Part shown: piece after piece, positions 25,208 through 33,203 of the stretch
How the letters are laid out: the number at the start of each line of letters is the position of its first letter
Numbering within the stretch: the first letter of the stretch is position 1
NCBI RefSeq assembly: GCF_000425205.1
Contig: NZ_AULI01000024.1
Span: 1 to 37,169 of the forward strand
Direction: 5' to 3'
Source of the DNA: Pontibacillus halophilus JSM 076056 = DSM 19796
GTDB lineage: Bacteria; Bacillota; Bacilli; Bacillales; BH030062
Length of the DNA: 37,169 nucleotides
Program-made: the position numbers and the translations under genes
The notes under the pieces: model-generated
What the model was told of the DNA's origin: nothing
Database searches by the model: none
What the model saw: the letters and a program-made list of their open reading frames with translations, nothing else

Positions 25208-25984
25208 CTAAAGAATATCTACCCAAATCTTTATTGCTGTTGCAGCAATGAGTAGGGCTAGAACTGTTTGCAAGATTTTCGTGTTCGCTTTCTTTCCTGC
25301 ATTGGCACCAAGTGGAGAAGCAATAAGGCTCGCTATAATCATAATAGCAGCTGGACCGTATTCGACTTGTCCTGTCGTGACTTTGCCGACTGTCGCCCCA
25401 ATGGATGAGATAAACGTAATCGCCAGAGATGAAGCAATCGTCATGCGAGTCGGGATTTTAAGTACGACAAGCATAATCGGCACAAGTAGAAATGCACCAG
25501 CGGCCCCTACAATTCCTGCGCCAATCCCCACGATAAATGCAAGCGATGCAGCGAGCGGTTTATTAAAGGTCACATCTTCAAGTGGCTGATTGTCTAATCC
25601 CTTTTTGGGCACGAACATCATGACGGCAGCTATGACCGCAAGTAATCCATACGTGATGTTAATGCCATCTTCTGAAAGTAGGTTCGAACCATACCCGCCA
25701 ATGAAACTACCAATTAAAATACTAACCCCCATGTAAAGAATCAGCGTCTTGTTGAGATAGCCTCCCTTTCGATAGGCCCACACACCTCCAATTGTTGCAA
25801 ATAGGACTTGGACTGCACTAATCCCTGACACTTCGTGCGCAGTGAAGGCTGATACACCGACCAATGGAGGAATGTAGAGAAGCATTGGGTATTTAATAAT
25901 TGACCCACCAATGCCTAACATTCCTGATAGATAAGAACCGATAAATCCAATAAGAAATATGGTGATCATTAAGCCAAATTCCAT
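25208..25984 (-). CDS. tauE: TauE/SafE-family anion exporter (sulfite/organosulfonate type)
   Basis: A 258-residue membrane protein with about eight helices and the family pattern [21 protein letters not shown] near the N terminus (kept as a repeated G-rich motif, [15 protein letters not shown], in the second half). TauE/SafE proteins export sulfite, sulfoacetate or related anions. In cst-type operons the exporter removes sulfite and thiosulfate formed by persulfide oxidation, which fits this position before cstR. ATG 25984 has AAAAGGAG eight bases upstream; the GTG at 25993 overlaps that site. Confidence 0.9.
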   Translation of the reverse strand: MEFGLMITIFLIGFIGSYLSGMLGIGGSIIKYPMLLYIPPLVGVSAFTAHEVSGISAVQVLFATIGGVWAYRKGGYLNKTLILYMGVSILIGSFIGGYGSNLLSEDGINITYGLLAVIAAVMMFVPKKGLDNQPLEDVTFNKPLAASLAFIVGIGAGIVGAAGAFLLVPIMLVVLKIPTRMTIASSLAITFISSIGATVGKVTTGQVEYGPAAIMIIASLIASPLGANAGKKANTKILQTVLALLIAATAIKIWVDIL

Positions 25985-26048
25985 GGTGTTCACTCCTTTT
26001 CGTTAAGAAAAGGGAACCATATACATGGCCCCCTATCTTATTGAACAT

Positions 26049-26276
26049 TTACCCTTTCTGAATCCAGAACTTGAGTACGTCGTTTTCTTCTGTATCTTGA
26101 AGAAGCTCATGGCCACCAGATTTCGCCCATGCAGTTAAATCACTTTTCGCACCTTTGTCTGTTGCATGTACTTCAAGGATTTGACCAGATTCTAAGTCTT
26201 TCATCGCTTTCTTCGTTTTAACGATTGGCATTGGGCATGCTAGCCCTTTTGCGTCTAGTACTTTAGTAGATTCCAT
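26049..26276 (-). CDS. tusA: TusA-family sulfur carrier
   Basis: A 75-residue TusA/SirA protein that carries sulfane sulfur on a Cys as persulfide. The catalytic Cys14 is in LDAKGLACPMPIVKTKKAMK, identical to the start of the TusA domain in the fused protein encoded two genes upstream, so the two are recent paralogues. Start ATG 26276 after AGGAGG; a much longer frame from 26405 overlaps the previous gene and has no ribosome binding site. Between the persulfide dioxygenase and the exporter in the sulfur operon. Confidence 0.93.
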   Translation of the reverse strand: MESTKVLDAKGLACPMPIVKTKKAMKDLESGQILEVHATDKGAKSDLTAWAKSGGHELLQDTEENDVLKFWIQKG

Positions 26277-26301
26277 AATTAATTCCTCCTGAATAGGTAA
26301 G

Positions 26302-27429
26302 TTATTGAACCGCGCAACGGTTCGGGCCGATTTCCATCTCACGCTGTTCTTCTTCCTCTGGCGTGATCTTGCCCATATTCGTTTCGCGGATTTGTTGATA
26401 AGCATTCGGCTGTGGCGGTAGATTCTCTGTTACAACCTTCCTGAACTGTGCTTCATCTTCAATGTTCAAGCCGTGATTGTTCGCATATAAGGTACCGAGC
26501 TTCTCCGCGACTCGCCCTCTGTCATCCATCTCACTCATCTTCATAAAGTGAGCCGGTAGAACGATCAGGTCTTGAGAAAGTTCTTTGTAGCGAGCGTATA
26601 AGCTTTCACGTAAGTCTCCTACCCAATCTTCTGCAAGTCCAGCAAGGTCAGGGCGACCGATGGAGTCGATGAAGAGGATATCTCCAGACAATAGATACGA
26701 TTCATCGACTACGAAAGATGTCGACCCAATTGTATGACCAGGTGAATAGAGTGCATGAATGTCAATGGACGTCCTTCCCACTGCGACGACGTTGCCGCCT
26801 TCCAATGGCTCATAGTCGAACGTTACTTCTGTTGCATCCTTAGGTGGTAGCCAGTACGTCGCGCCCGTGTTGGCGGCAATCCGTCGTCCACCAGAGATAT
26901 GGTCCGCATGCAAATGAGTATCAAATACATTCGTAATCGTTGCATTCTTGCTTGCAGCAAAATCTTCAAATACACCGGTCATACGAGTAGCATCCACAAT
27001 AGCCGCTTCGTTACCTGATAGAACCATGTAAGACAAGCACCCTTTGCCGATACGAACAAATTGGTATAGCTCTCCGCCATCCGGTAGATCGCCTACTTTC
27101 ACAGGTTCGAGATGTTCACTCCACGCTTTCATCCCACCTTGCAGGTAAGATACCGTCATTCCCGCTTCTGATAGCATGTCGGCTACCATAATGGATGAAC
27201 CTTCTTTCGCACAGACGACTAGGATATCCTGATCGGATGGGAGTTGGTCTAGAATCTCTTCCACTCCGTCTAATAAATCGAAGTAAGGAACGTTCATGTG
27301 ACTAACGCTCTTGCCTTCAATCTTCCAATCTTGATACGCGTCTTCATTTCGAACGTCTAATAGAAACAGTGGTTCTTGGTGAATCACTTTCTTTGCAACT
27401 TCACCTGCTGTCATCGCATGTACAGTCAT
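26302..27429 (-). CDS. cstB: Rhodanese-persulfide dioxygenase fusion (CstB-like)
   Basis: A 375-residue fusion. N-terminal rhodanese (about 5-108) with active Cys73 (VVCAKEGSS), then a metallo-beta-lactamase-fold persulfide dioxygenase (about 118-340). The iron ligands and metal-site residues are visible: HLHADH (His172, His174, Asp176, His177), His232 (SPGHTIGS), Asp250 (LSGDILF) and His294 (PAHF). It should oxidise glutathione-, bacillithiol- or CoA-type persulfides to sulfite, or produce thiosulfate when the rhodanese acts. In S. aureus CstB the dioxygenase comes first and rhodanese last; the order is reversed here. Start ATG 27429 is seven bases after GGAGG; the ATG at 27435 is too close. 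Its ribosome binding site lies inside a CstR-type operator. Confidence 0.92.
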   Translation of the reverse strand: MTVHAMTAGEVAKKVIHQEPLFLLDVRNEDAYQDWKIEGKSVSHMNVPYFDLLDGVEEILDQLPSDQDILVVCAKEGSSIMVADMLSEAGMTVSYLQGGMKAWSEHLEPVKVGDLPDGGELYQFVRIGKGCLSYMVLSGNEAAIVDATRMTGVFEDFAASKNATITNVFDTHLHADHISGGRRIAANTGATYWLPPKDATEVTFDYEPLEGGNVVAVGRTSIDIHALYSPGHTIGSTSFVVDESYLLSGDILFIDSIGRPDLAGLAEDWVGDLRESLYARYKELSQDLIVLPAHFMKMSEMDDRGRVAEKLGTLYANNHGLNIEDEAQFRKVVTENLPPQPNAYQQIRETNMGKITPEEEEQREMEIGPNRCAVQ

Positions 27430-27433
27430 CTTC

Positions 27434-27449
27434 ATACCTCCTTAGGTAT
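27434..27449. promoter_or_regulatory. CstR-type operator overlapping the dioxygenase ribosome binding site
   Basis: ATACCTCCTTAGGTAT differs at one base from the promoter operator ATACCCCCTTAGGTAT. On the minus strand it reads ATACCTAAGGAGGTAT and so includes the AAGGAGGT ribosome binding site of the dioxygenase gene. Either chance similarity forced by the ribosome binding site, or a second binding site. Confidence 0.5.
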
Positions 27450-27484
27450 CGTTTTGTTAAATCATAAAGAGGAAATACTCGTGC

Positions 27485-28048
27485 CTATAGCTTTTCAATC
27501 TCTCCTGGCCATTCGCTCATACCTGGTAGCACGTTCACAACGTCCTTGAATCCATTCTGGGATAGCTTCTGAGCGGCTAGGTCGCTTCTGCTTCCAGTGC
27601 GACAGATAACATAAATGGAATCTTCTTGATTCAATTCATCCATACGTGTGTCCAGTTCTCCAAGCGGTATAGAGATTGCCTTTGGAATGTGTCCGAATGC
27701 ATACTCAGCAGACTCACGAACGTCGAGTACAATTCCACCTTCTGCTTGATGCTGAACTAGCTCTTCATTTGTCGTTGTATGTGGGTGTTGTTTCTCTTCC
27801 GTTTCATCACCTGATGATTTACGAATATAGTGGCTCAACACGTCGCCTTCTTCCAAGGTTCCAAGATAATGATGCCCAGAACTCTTAGCCCATGCTTCGA
27901 GATCGGCCTTTGAGCCTTTATCTGTTGCTTGCACTTCAATGACTTGGCCCGCGCCAACGTCTTTCATCGCTTTCTTCGTCTTTACAATCGGCATCGGACA
28001 CGCAAGGCCCTTTGCATCAAGAACTGAATCAGATTTAATTGTAGCCAT
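27485..28048 (-). CDS. cstA: TusA-rhodanese fusion sulfurtransferase (CstA-like)
   Basis: A 187-residue two-domain sulfurtransferase. TusA domain (1-76) with Cys17 (GLACPMP), a charged linker (78-92), then a rhodanese domain (93-187) with active Cys149 (VICRTGSRS). Having both domains in one chain should let sulfane sulfur be picked up by the rhodanese and passed to TusA or the reverse. It plays the role of multidomain CstA in staphylococcal cst operons but lacks a third domain. Start ATG 28048 after GGAGG; an operator-like site lies just upstream. Confidence 0.9.
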   Translation of the reverse strand: MATIKSDSVLDAKGLACPMPIVKTKKAMKDVGAGQVIEVQATDKGSKADLEAWAKSSGHHYLGTLEEGDVLSHYIRKSSGDETEEKQHPHTTTNEELVQHQAEGGIVLDVRESAEYAFGHIPKAISIPLGELDTRMDELNQEDSIYVICRTGSRSDLAAQKLSQNGFKDVVNVLPGMSEWPGEIEKL

Positions 28049-28063
28049 GATGGTTACCTCCTG

Positions 28064-28078
28064 TACCCCAACGGGTAT
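28064..28078. promoter_or_regulatory. CstR-type operator-like site upstream of the TusA-rhodanese gene
   Basis: TACCCCAACGGGTAT has the CsoR-family form TACCCC-N-GGGTA. It lies in the 103-nt gap before the TusA-rhodanese gene. No clear sigma-A promoter was found beside it, so an internal promoter is not proven. Confidence 0.5.
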
Positions 28079-28151
28079 TTATTTAAGGGTAAAAAGAATG
28101 CCAGTCTTTCAGGCATGTGCGTACCTCTATATTGATAATTCCCCGTATACC

Positions 28152-28517
28152 CTAAGGTCTCCAGGTATTCATTCCACCTTTAACGTTCGTAACAGAGGTG
28201 AAACCAAGACGCTTCAACACTTTCGAAGCTTGCTTACTTCTCATTCCACTTTGACAGATGACAACGACCTCTTTGTTCGAATCTAGTTGTTGTGTAGCCT
28301 TTTTATCTAACGTTTGCAAAGGGATGTTCTTGAATCCACGTATAGAATTTCGTTTAAACTCTCCAGCCGTTCGCACATCTACATATTGTTTGTCTTTGTC
28401 GTTCAGTTGTTCCTTTAGTTGTGTCGTGGTAATCTGCTTCATCCCTTTAACCGGAAGGAATCGTTTCACAATCAGGTAGATTAGGATGCCATAGATGACG
28501 TAACTTACATATTCCAT
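28152..28517 (-). CDS. Membrane-anchored rhodanese
   Basis: A 121-residue protein with an N-terminal membrane helix (about 3-20) and a single rhodanese domain (about 27-120). Active Cys88 lies in VVICQSGMRS and the domain ends with the usual GGMNTWRP. It should transfer sulfane sulfur close to the membrane, possibly from a sulfide:quinone reductase product, although no such reductase is encoded in this window. Start at 28517 follows AGGAGGGAACTAGC on the minus strand. Second gene of the sulfur operon, 26 nt after the DsrE2 gene. Confidence 0.9.
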   Translation of the reverse strand: MEYVSYVIYGILIYLIVKRFLPVKGMKQITTTQLKEQLNDKDKQYVDVRTAGEFKRNSIRGFKNIPLQTLDKKATQQLDSNKEVVVICQSGMRSKQASKVLKRLGFTSVTNVKGGMNTWRP

Positions 28518-28543
28518 GCTAGTTCCCTCCTACAGGTGGTCGA

Positions 28544-29023
28544 TTATATAAATAGATTTACGTTTCCGTCTTCCGCTTCGCCCAAGTATGCCGCAACCCC
28601 TGCATATTCGATTTCATCTAGTAGCTCTTCTTTCTGGAGTCCCAACAGGTCCATCGTCATCGTACACGCAACGAGGTTTACGTCTTGTTCTTGTGCCATT
28701 TCAATAAGTACTGGCAATGGCATGACATTATGCTTTTTCATAACGTCTTTAATCATTTTCGGACCGAAACCGGCGAATTGCATCTTCGATAGCCCCATCT
28801 TATTGACGCCTCTAGGCATCATCTTGCCGAACATCTTCTCCATGAAGTTCTTCTTCACTTTAATGTCCTCGTCTTTCCGAAGGGCATTCAATCCCCAAAA
28901 TGTGTGGAAGATTGTCACTTCATGGTCGTAGGCAGCTGCACCATTGGCGATAATGTAAGCTGCCATCGCTTTATCATAATCCCCACTAAATAACACAATG
29001 TTCGTCTTCTTTTGTTCTGACAT
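28544..29023 (-). CDS. DsrE2-like sulfur-trafficking protein
   Basis: A 159-residue DsrE/DsrF/DrsH-family protein of the DsrE2 type. The N-terminal NIVLFSGDYDKAMAAYIIAN and HEVTIFHTFWGLNALRK blocks are typical; the likely sulfur-carrying residue is Cys120 (LVACTMTMDLLG). Such proteins often accompany rhodanese and TusA and exchange sulfur with them. First gene of the sulfur operon, with GGGAGG seven bases before ATG 29023 and two CstR-type operators upstream. Confidence 0.9.
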   Translation of the reverse strand: MSEQKKTNIVLFSGDYDKAMAAYIIANGAAAYDHEVTIFHTFWGLNALRKDEDIKVKKNFMEKMFGKMMPRGVNKMGLSKMQFAGFGPKMIKDVMKKHNVMPLPVLIEMAQEQDVNLVACTMTMDLLGLQKEELLDEIEYAGVAAYLGEAEDGNVNLFI

Positions 29024-29045
29024 ATATGAACCTCCCAGGTCTATT

Positions 29046-29060
29046 TACCCCTAAGGGTAT
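29046..29060. promoter_or_regulatory. CstR-type operator in the leader of the sulfur operon
   Basis: TACCCCTAAGGGTAT, a near-palindromic CsoR-family site, lies between the main promoter and the DsrE2 start codon. Binding here would block elongation or cooperate with the promoter site. Confidence 0.65.
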
Positions 29061-29133
29061 ATAAAATGACAAAAAATAAAATGGCCATCCACCATTCCTT
29101 TGTCTTTTAGTTCGATTTTGTTAAGATACATTT

Positions 29134-29162
29134 ATCTTATACCCCCTTAGGTATAAAGTCAA
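29134..29162 (-). promoter_or_regulatory. Sigma-A promoter of the sulfur operon with operator as spacer
   Basis: Minus strand TTGACT (29157-29162), a spacer of exactly 17 nt, TAAGAT (29134-29139). The spacer is filled by ATACCTAAGGGGGTAT (29139-29154), a CsoR/CstR-type operator. A bound repressor would physically exclude RNA polymerase, which explains control by the operon-encoded CstR. Confidence 0.85.
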
Positions 29163-29198
29163 CATCTATTTTTTATGTACTTCATTCAACAGTATGAT

Positions 29199-29233
29199 TA
29201 AAACTCATCGCAATCCTCCTGACCGCGATGAGT
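29199..29233 (-). terminator. Terminator of the P1 peptidase gene
   Basis: Minus strand ACTCATCGC, loop, GCGATGAGT followed by TTTTAATC, 14 nt past the stop codon. Confidence 0.75.
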
Positions 29234-29245
29234 AAGCGTGTAGAC

Positions 29246-30214
29246 TTACAATTCACTATAGCTTCGGACGCCGTCTATGCCAGTCGCTTTTTTCACCCCA
29301 TTACGTATCGCTTTCTGTACAACATAGGCCGCTAAATGGCCAACTACATTTAAATCTGCATCCACTTCATTTGTAGATAAGGTAAAGAGGGTATCTCCAT
29401 CTACCATCGAATGAGAAGGCCTCGTCGTACGTGCGAATCCATCGTGGGCCATAGAGGCAATCTTGTTCGCATTCGCCTTAGTCAGGGAAGCATTAGTGAC
29501 AACCGTACCAATGGTTGTGTTTCCTGAAAATCGATTCGTGTTCTCTTTACCCGATTCATGGGTGAGAAGGATGGAATCTGTGCGAAGGAATGATTGATGC
29601 TCTACATCATAGACACCCGCAAGGATTTCACCCGTCTCATCGTCTAGGATGTCTCCAAAACTATTTACTGCAACGACAGCACCTACTTTCAGTTCCCCCA
29701 CTTGAAACGCAAAGGTACCAAGTCCACCCTTCATAGACGATTCTTTACCGAGAATCTTCCCGACCGTCGCACCAGTCCCTGCACCAACCGAACCTTCGCG
29801 ATCATCTTGTTGCATCAGCGCTCGCTGGGCTGCTTCATACCCCATCTTCTCATCAGGACGCACATTAGCTGAACCAATCCCCAAATCAAACAACACAGCC
29901 CCCGTTACAATCGGAACACGAGCCACTTCTACATCGAATCCAACCCCCTGTTCTTCAAGAAACTTCATCACGCCACCACCCACATCTAACCCGAACGCAC
30001 TCCCACCAGTAAGGAAGACACCATGCACCTCTTCTACTAAATTCTCTGATGCCAGCAAGTCCGTCTCTCGGGTACCCGGGGCCCCACCCCGTACATCAAC
30101 TCCTCCTACAGCACCTTGCTCACACAAAATAACGGTACACCCTGTAGCAGCTTCTAAGCTTTCTGCATGGCCAATTCTAAACCCCTCAATCTCCTCAATA
30201 GCGATTTCCTTCAT
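29246..30214 (-). CDS. P1 family peptidase (DmpA/S58, L-aminopeptidase/D-esterase type)
   Basis: A 322-residue protein of the DmpA family, N-terminal-nucleophile-type hydrolases that cut themselves into two chains and release N-terminal amino acids from peptides, amides or esters. Recognisable blocks are GFRIGHAESLEAATGCTVIL, VDVRGGAPGTRETDLL, VFLTGGSAFGLD and GSVGAGTGATVGK. The cleavage/nucleophile region is GNTTIGTVVTNA (about 231-242), with Thr233/Thr234 as candidates for the N-terminal nucleophile. Two adjacent ATGs; the second (30214) lies six bases from GGAGG and is preferred. Its neighbours show no functional link. Confidence 0.92.
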   Translation of the reverse strand: MKEIAIEEIEGFRIGHAESLEAATGCTVILCEQGAVGGVDVRGGAPGTRETDLLASENLVEEVHGVFLTGGSAFGLDVGGGVMKFLEEQGVGFDVEVARVPIVTGAVLFDLGIGSANVRPDEKMGYEAAQRALMQQDDREGSVGAGTGATVGKILGKESSMKGGLGTFAFQVGELKVGAVVAVNSFGDILDDETGEILAGVYDVEHQSFLRTDSILLTHESGKENTNRFSGNTTIGTVVTNASLTKANANKIASMAHDGFARTTRPSHSMVDGDTLFTLSTNEVDADLNVVGHLAAYVVQKAIRNGVKKATGIDGVRSYSEL

Positions 30215-30283
30215 CATTAGCCTCCTCTGTCTTTGTTCTCCTTACCTATTCCTTGTTTAGCTAGAGATAACCCTTTTTCCCAA

Positions 30284-30319
30284 ATAAAAAAAAGGTTGTG
30301 GACAGTGCCCACAACCTTT
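30284..30319 (-). terminator. Terminator of the two-gene membrane protein unit
   Basis: Minus strand AAAGGTTGTGG, loop, CCACAACCTTTTTTTTATTT, directly abutting the TAG stop of the upstream membrane gene. Strong intrinsic terminator. Confidence 0.92.
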
Positions 30320-30730
30320 CTATGTAATTGAGACGAACCAGAGAATCAAACAAAGGATTAACACAAGAGCAAAGGACATCCCCGCTTGTTTCCAAGTATA
30401 CCGATGTTGTACTCGACCTAACAGACGATCAATGATGAAGAACAGAATAGAAGCCACTAAGCTAAACGGAATCAGAATGAGTCCAAATAATAAATGGAAC
30501 GTTGCAGAGATGAGAATCTCTAACTTCTCTTCCTCTAATTTATTCGAAATGGACCGGCCAATCCAATCGCTTAGAAGTGATGTGGCTCCCCCGTAGATAA
30601 GGATAGCTGGAAAACTGTACATCATGATGATGAGGACATAGCCTGGATACTCTTCCGTATAGAGTGCAGCTAGCGCAAAAGAAAATAGGATGCTAGATAT
30701 GGATGTGCTGATTAGTTTTCTTTGTAGAAT
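30320..30730 (-). CDS. Small polytopic membrane protein, probable ATT start
   Basis: Unrecognised membrane protein of about 136 residues with four hydrophobic stretches. The first ATG (30625) gives only 101 residues and has no ribosome binding site. The same frame stays open and protein-like for 35 codons upstream (QRKLISTSISSILFSFALAA, LYTEEYPGYVLII) back to an ATT at 30728-30730, eight bases after AAAAGGAG; a TGA lies six codons further up. No ATG, GTG or TTG exists in that extension, so an ATT start is the simplest reading. The middle contains SFPAILIYGGATSLLSDWIG. It could belong to the UPF0715 group of small Bacillus membrane proteins, but I am not sure. It lies 42 nt after the next membrane gene, likely cotranscribed. 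Confidence 0.65.
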   Translation of the reverse strand: MLQRKLISTSISSILFSFALAALYTEEYPGYVLIIMMYSFPAILIYGGATSLLSDWIGRSISNKLEEEKLEILISATFHLLFGLILIPFSLVASILFFIIDRLLGRVQHRYTWKQAGMSFALVLILCLILWFVSIT

Positions 30731-30772
30731 AGGGAACGCTCCTTTTCACCTTATGACTTACAGTAAATATTG

Positions 30773-31321
30773 TTAATACCTTCTGAAGAATCCTCCACCT
30801 TCATCGATTGGACGGTCAATGGTTGTATCACCATCGCCATCGCGGTAGTACCCCTCTACGGATGTTCCGTCCGCTCGTTCATACCCACTCACCTCATGAG
30901 GGTCTACCCAAGTAGAGTCATCATCTTCACCGAAGTTATCGTCATCATCAATAGTAGCATCAAATCCGTCTGAAACATTAAAGATAACCAAGCCTAATGT
31001 CGCAACGGATAACACGAAGATAAATGGTGTAACGAAAGCTTTTGAACGCTTGCATAGAAACACCCATAGAAAGAAACATAGTGCCCCGACTGCAATCATG
31101 GACACGATTTCTAGCTCCTCCCATGTGAAGATGTCTGTATAATGGTAGATGGTGTCTCCAACCATCTTCTTGAATCCATTAAAATACGTGTACACGAAGT
31201 AAAAGAATGCGATGTTCAACAACAGACCCGCCCAAAATCGAATCGAGAAAAAAATCCTAATAATTTTTTTAATACGAAAATAGAGCATGATTGCGATGAG
31301 TATACCAATAATGACTGTCAC
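30773..31321 (-). CDS. Membrane protein with acidic C-terminal tail, unknown
   Basis: A 182-residue protein with four hydrophobic helices (about 3-15, 28-47, 71-88, 97-113) and a 65-residue hydrophilic tail rich in Asp (DATIDDDDNFGEDDDS, then RDGDGDTTIDRP) ending FFRRY. The start is a GTG at 31321 seven bases after GGGGGAG. I do not recognise the family. The acidic tail fits a salt-adapted organism or a cation-binding surface. Probably cotranscribed with the following small membrane gene. Confidence 0.7.
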   Translation of the reverse strand: MTVIIGILIAIMLYFRIKKIIRIFFSIRFWAGLLLNIAFFYFVYTYFNGFKKMVGDTIYHYTDIFTWEELEIVSMIAVGALCFFLWVFLCKRSKAFVTPFIFVLSVATLGLVIFNVSDGFDATIDDDDNFGEDDDSTWVDPHEVSGYERADGTSVEGYYRDGDGDTTIDRPIDEGGGFFRRY

Positions 31322-31519
31322 TTTTTTCTCCCCCTATAAAACCATGATAATAGAATCTCTAAAATAGTATCATTTTCCTTTTATAAAGGAAATAAGAATC
31401 ATAACTTGTTTGGTGCGTCCCATACTTGCAAATGATTTGAATTCTTGCAGAAAGAAGTGTTAGATTCGGGGCAAATAGGGAAGTATATCAATGGACTTTT
31501 TTTAGAAGGAGTGAAGATC

Positions 31520-32410
31520 ATGAATCGTAGTCATTTCGATAAAGTAAAAAACGGTAAAGGTTTCATCGCAGCACTGGACCAGAGCGGTGGTAGTACCCCG
31601 AAAGCATTAGCAGATTACGGTGTACCTGAAGATGCGTATTCTGGCGAACAAGAGATGTTCGACCGCGTTCACCAAATGCGCACACGCATCATCACGGCAC
31701 CTGCATTTGATTCTGGCAAAGTGCTCGGCACCATCTTGTTTGAACAGACGATGGACCGCGAAGTCGAAGGCAAATACACAGCTGATTACCTTTCTGACAA
31801 CAACATTGTTCCATTCCTTAAAGTGGACAAAGGCTTGGCAGAGGAGGAAAATGGCGTTCAACTCATGAAGCCCATTCCTGATTTAGACGAAACGCTTCGT
31901 CGTGCCAACGAGCGCAACATCTTTGGTACAAAAATGCGTTCTGTCATCCACGAACCTAATCAAGATGCCATTAAGGAAGTTGTAGACCAGCAATTTGACG
32001 TGGCGAAACAAATCTTGAGCTACGACCTTGTTCCAATTATTGAACCTGAAGTAGACATCAAGAGCAAAGACAAAGAGAAGTCTGAGGACATTCTGAAGGA
32101 CGAAATTCTGAAGCAATTAGACCAACTATCTGAAGATCAAAACGTGATGCTAAAGCTGTCAATTCCTACAAAGGCAAATGCCTACAAGGAACTCGTTGAC
32201 CACCCACGCGTTGTGCGCGTCGTCGCACTTTCTGGCGGCTATACACGCGAAGAAGCAAACGATAAGCTGAAAGAAAATGAAGGCGTCATCGCAAGCTTCT
32301 CCCGTGCCTTAATCGCTGACTTAAACGCAAATCAAAACGAAGAAGAATTCAACAACGCACTAGGCGACGCCGTAGACGTCATCTACGACGCCTCCGTTAA
32401 CAAGAAATAA
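31520..32410 (+). CDS. fda: Fructose-bisphosphate aldolase, class I
   Basis: A 296-residue Schiff-base aldolase cleaving fructose 1,6-bisphosphate to dihydroxyacetone phosphate and glyceraldehyde 3-phosphate in glycolysis/gluconeogenesis. Very similar to Staphylococcus aureus class I FBA throughout: [51 protein letters not shown], and Schiff-base Lys212 (MLKLSIP) at the same number. The start is ATG 31520 with AAGGAG upstream; the longer frame from 31445 lies in the promoter region. Monocistronic, with its own terminator. Codon choice is more GC-ending than its neighbours, as for a highly expressed gene. Confidence 0.97.
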   Translation: MNRSHFDKVKNGKGFIAALDQSGGSTPKALADYGVPEDAYSGEQEMFDRVHQMRTRIITAPAFDSGKVLGTILFEQTMDREVEGKYTADYLSDNNIVPFLKVDKGLAEEENGVQLMKPIPDLDETLRRANERNIFGTKMRSVIHEPNQDAIKEVVDQQFDVAKQILSYDLVPIIEPEVDIKSKDKEKSEDILKDEILKQLDQLSEDQNVMLKLSIPTKANAYKELVDHPRVVRVVALSGGYTREEANDKLKENEGVIASFSRALIADLNANQNEEEFNNALGDAVDVIYDASVNKK

Positions 32411-32418
32411 AGCGGGAC

Positions 32419-32448
32419 AGAGGGACAGGTTCACTGTCCCTCTTTTTT
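32419..32448 (+). terminator. Terminator of fda, made from a GGGACAG repeat
   Basis: AGAGGGACAG, loop, CTGTCCCTCT then TTTTTT. The stem is one copy of the dispersed GGGACAG...CTGTCCC palindrome found five more times in the next 4 kb. Confidence 0.92.
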
Positions 32449-32454
32449 GATGGT

Positions 32455-32487
32455 GCTGGGACGGGGGGACAGGTTATTCGTCCCAGC
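32455..32487. repeat. GGGACAG-family palindrome, copy 2
   Basis: GCTGGGACG ... CGTCCCAGC enclosing GGGGGACAGGTT. Abuts the stop codon of the DUF3267 gene on the minus strand, but has no T run there. Confidence 0.75.
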
Positions 32488-32488
32488 C

Positions 32489-33040
32489 TCATTCCACTTT
32501 TTCCACCGGAAGCTTTCGATATAGGACACATCCTGCTTCACTGGGATGGTCTTGTACCCACGAGAAACCCTCTACTGACTGAACCTTCTTATAAATTATC
32601 CAATCTCCCGTTCCACCAGCAATAAGAAAGATGGATGCACATACAATCAATTGGCTGCCTACCCACAACCCCATTACCATCGGCAAGATGCCAGTCAGCA
32701 CAACGGGCAGTAGAATGACATAGGTGTATGCCCCGAAAGATACAGGTTGATTGCAATGGACATACGGCATGGCGTGTCTCCACATGAAACCGAACTTTAC
32801 ATTCGACCTAGAAGCCTTGCCGATGAATACGAATGCTAGTGCGTGAACCAGTTCATGCAACGTAATTCCTACTAGATTAGCTAGGTAGAATTGTACGAGA
32901 AACTCCCAACTGAAATAGAAATCGAAGCCCCAAAGTAATATGTAAACGAGGAGCGCGGCTCCCCCAATTCCGACCGTATAGAAGATTGATTTCTGGTTTA
33001 ACGTTTCTGTCGATAGGGTCACTTCTAATTTGTTCTCCAC
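32489..33040 (-). CDS. DUF3267 membrane metalloprotease-like protein
   Basis: A 183-residue membrane protein with the zinc-protease motif HELVH at 62-66 in GITLHELVHALAFVFIG, four hydrophobic helices, and the DUF3267 layout (second conserved stretch around GTGDWIIYKK). Family members in Bacillus are predicted intramembrane or membrane-embedded metalloproteases without known substrates. GTG start at 33040 with GGAGGGGGA upstream. Flanked by GGGACAG palindromes on its downstream side. Confidence 0.85.
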   Translation of the reverse strand: MENKLEVTLSTETLNQKSIFYTVGIGGAALLVYILLWGFDFYFSWEFLVQFYLANLVGITLHELVHALAFVFIGKASRSNVKFGFMWRHAMPYVHCNQPVSFGAYTYVILLPVVLTGILPMVMGLWVGSQLIVCASIFLIAGGTGDWIIYKKVQSVEGFSWVQDHPSEAGCVLYRKLPVEKVE

Positions 33041-33070
33041 AAGTTATCCCCCTCCCTTAACTAAAATCAT

Positions 33071-33104
33071 GAAAAAATCCTCCCACCTTAAATGGTGAGA
33101 GGAT
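33071..33104 (-). terminator. Terminator downstream of the YhfK-like gene
   Basis: Minus strand ATCCTCTCACC, loop, GGTGGGAGGAT followed by TTTTTC. It lies 100 nt past the stop of the NAD(P)-binding protein gene and upstream of the DUF3267 gene. Confidence 0.85.
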
Positions 33105-33172
33105 ACATTTACCACTATCATTTATTGTACGTTACTTAGCAGATTGGTGACATGGGGGATTGCATGAGAAAC

Positions 33173-33191
33173 GGGACAGTTTACCTGTCCC
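33173..33191. repeat. GGGACAG-family palindrome, copy 3
   Basis: GGGACAG TTTAC CTGTCCC, followed by CGCCGTCCCA, just past the stop codon of the YhfK-like gene. The core is identical to copy 6 at 36278-36296. Confidence 0.8.
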
Positions 33192-33203
33192 GCCGTCCCA
33201 CAA

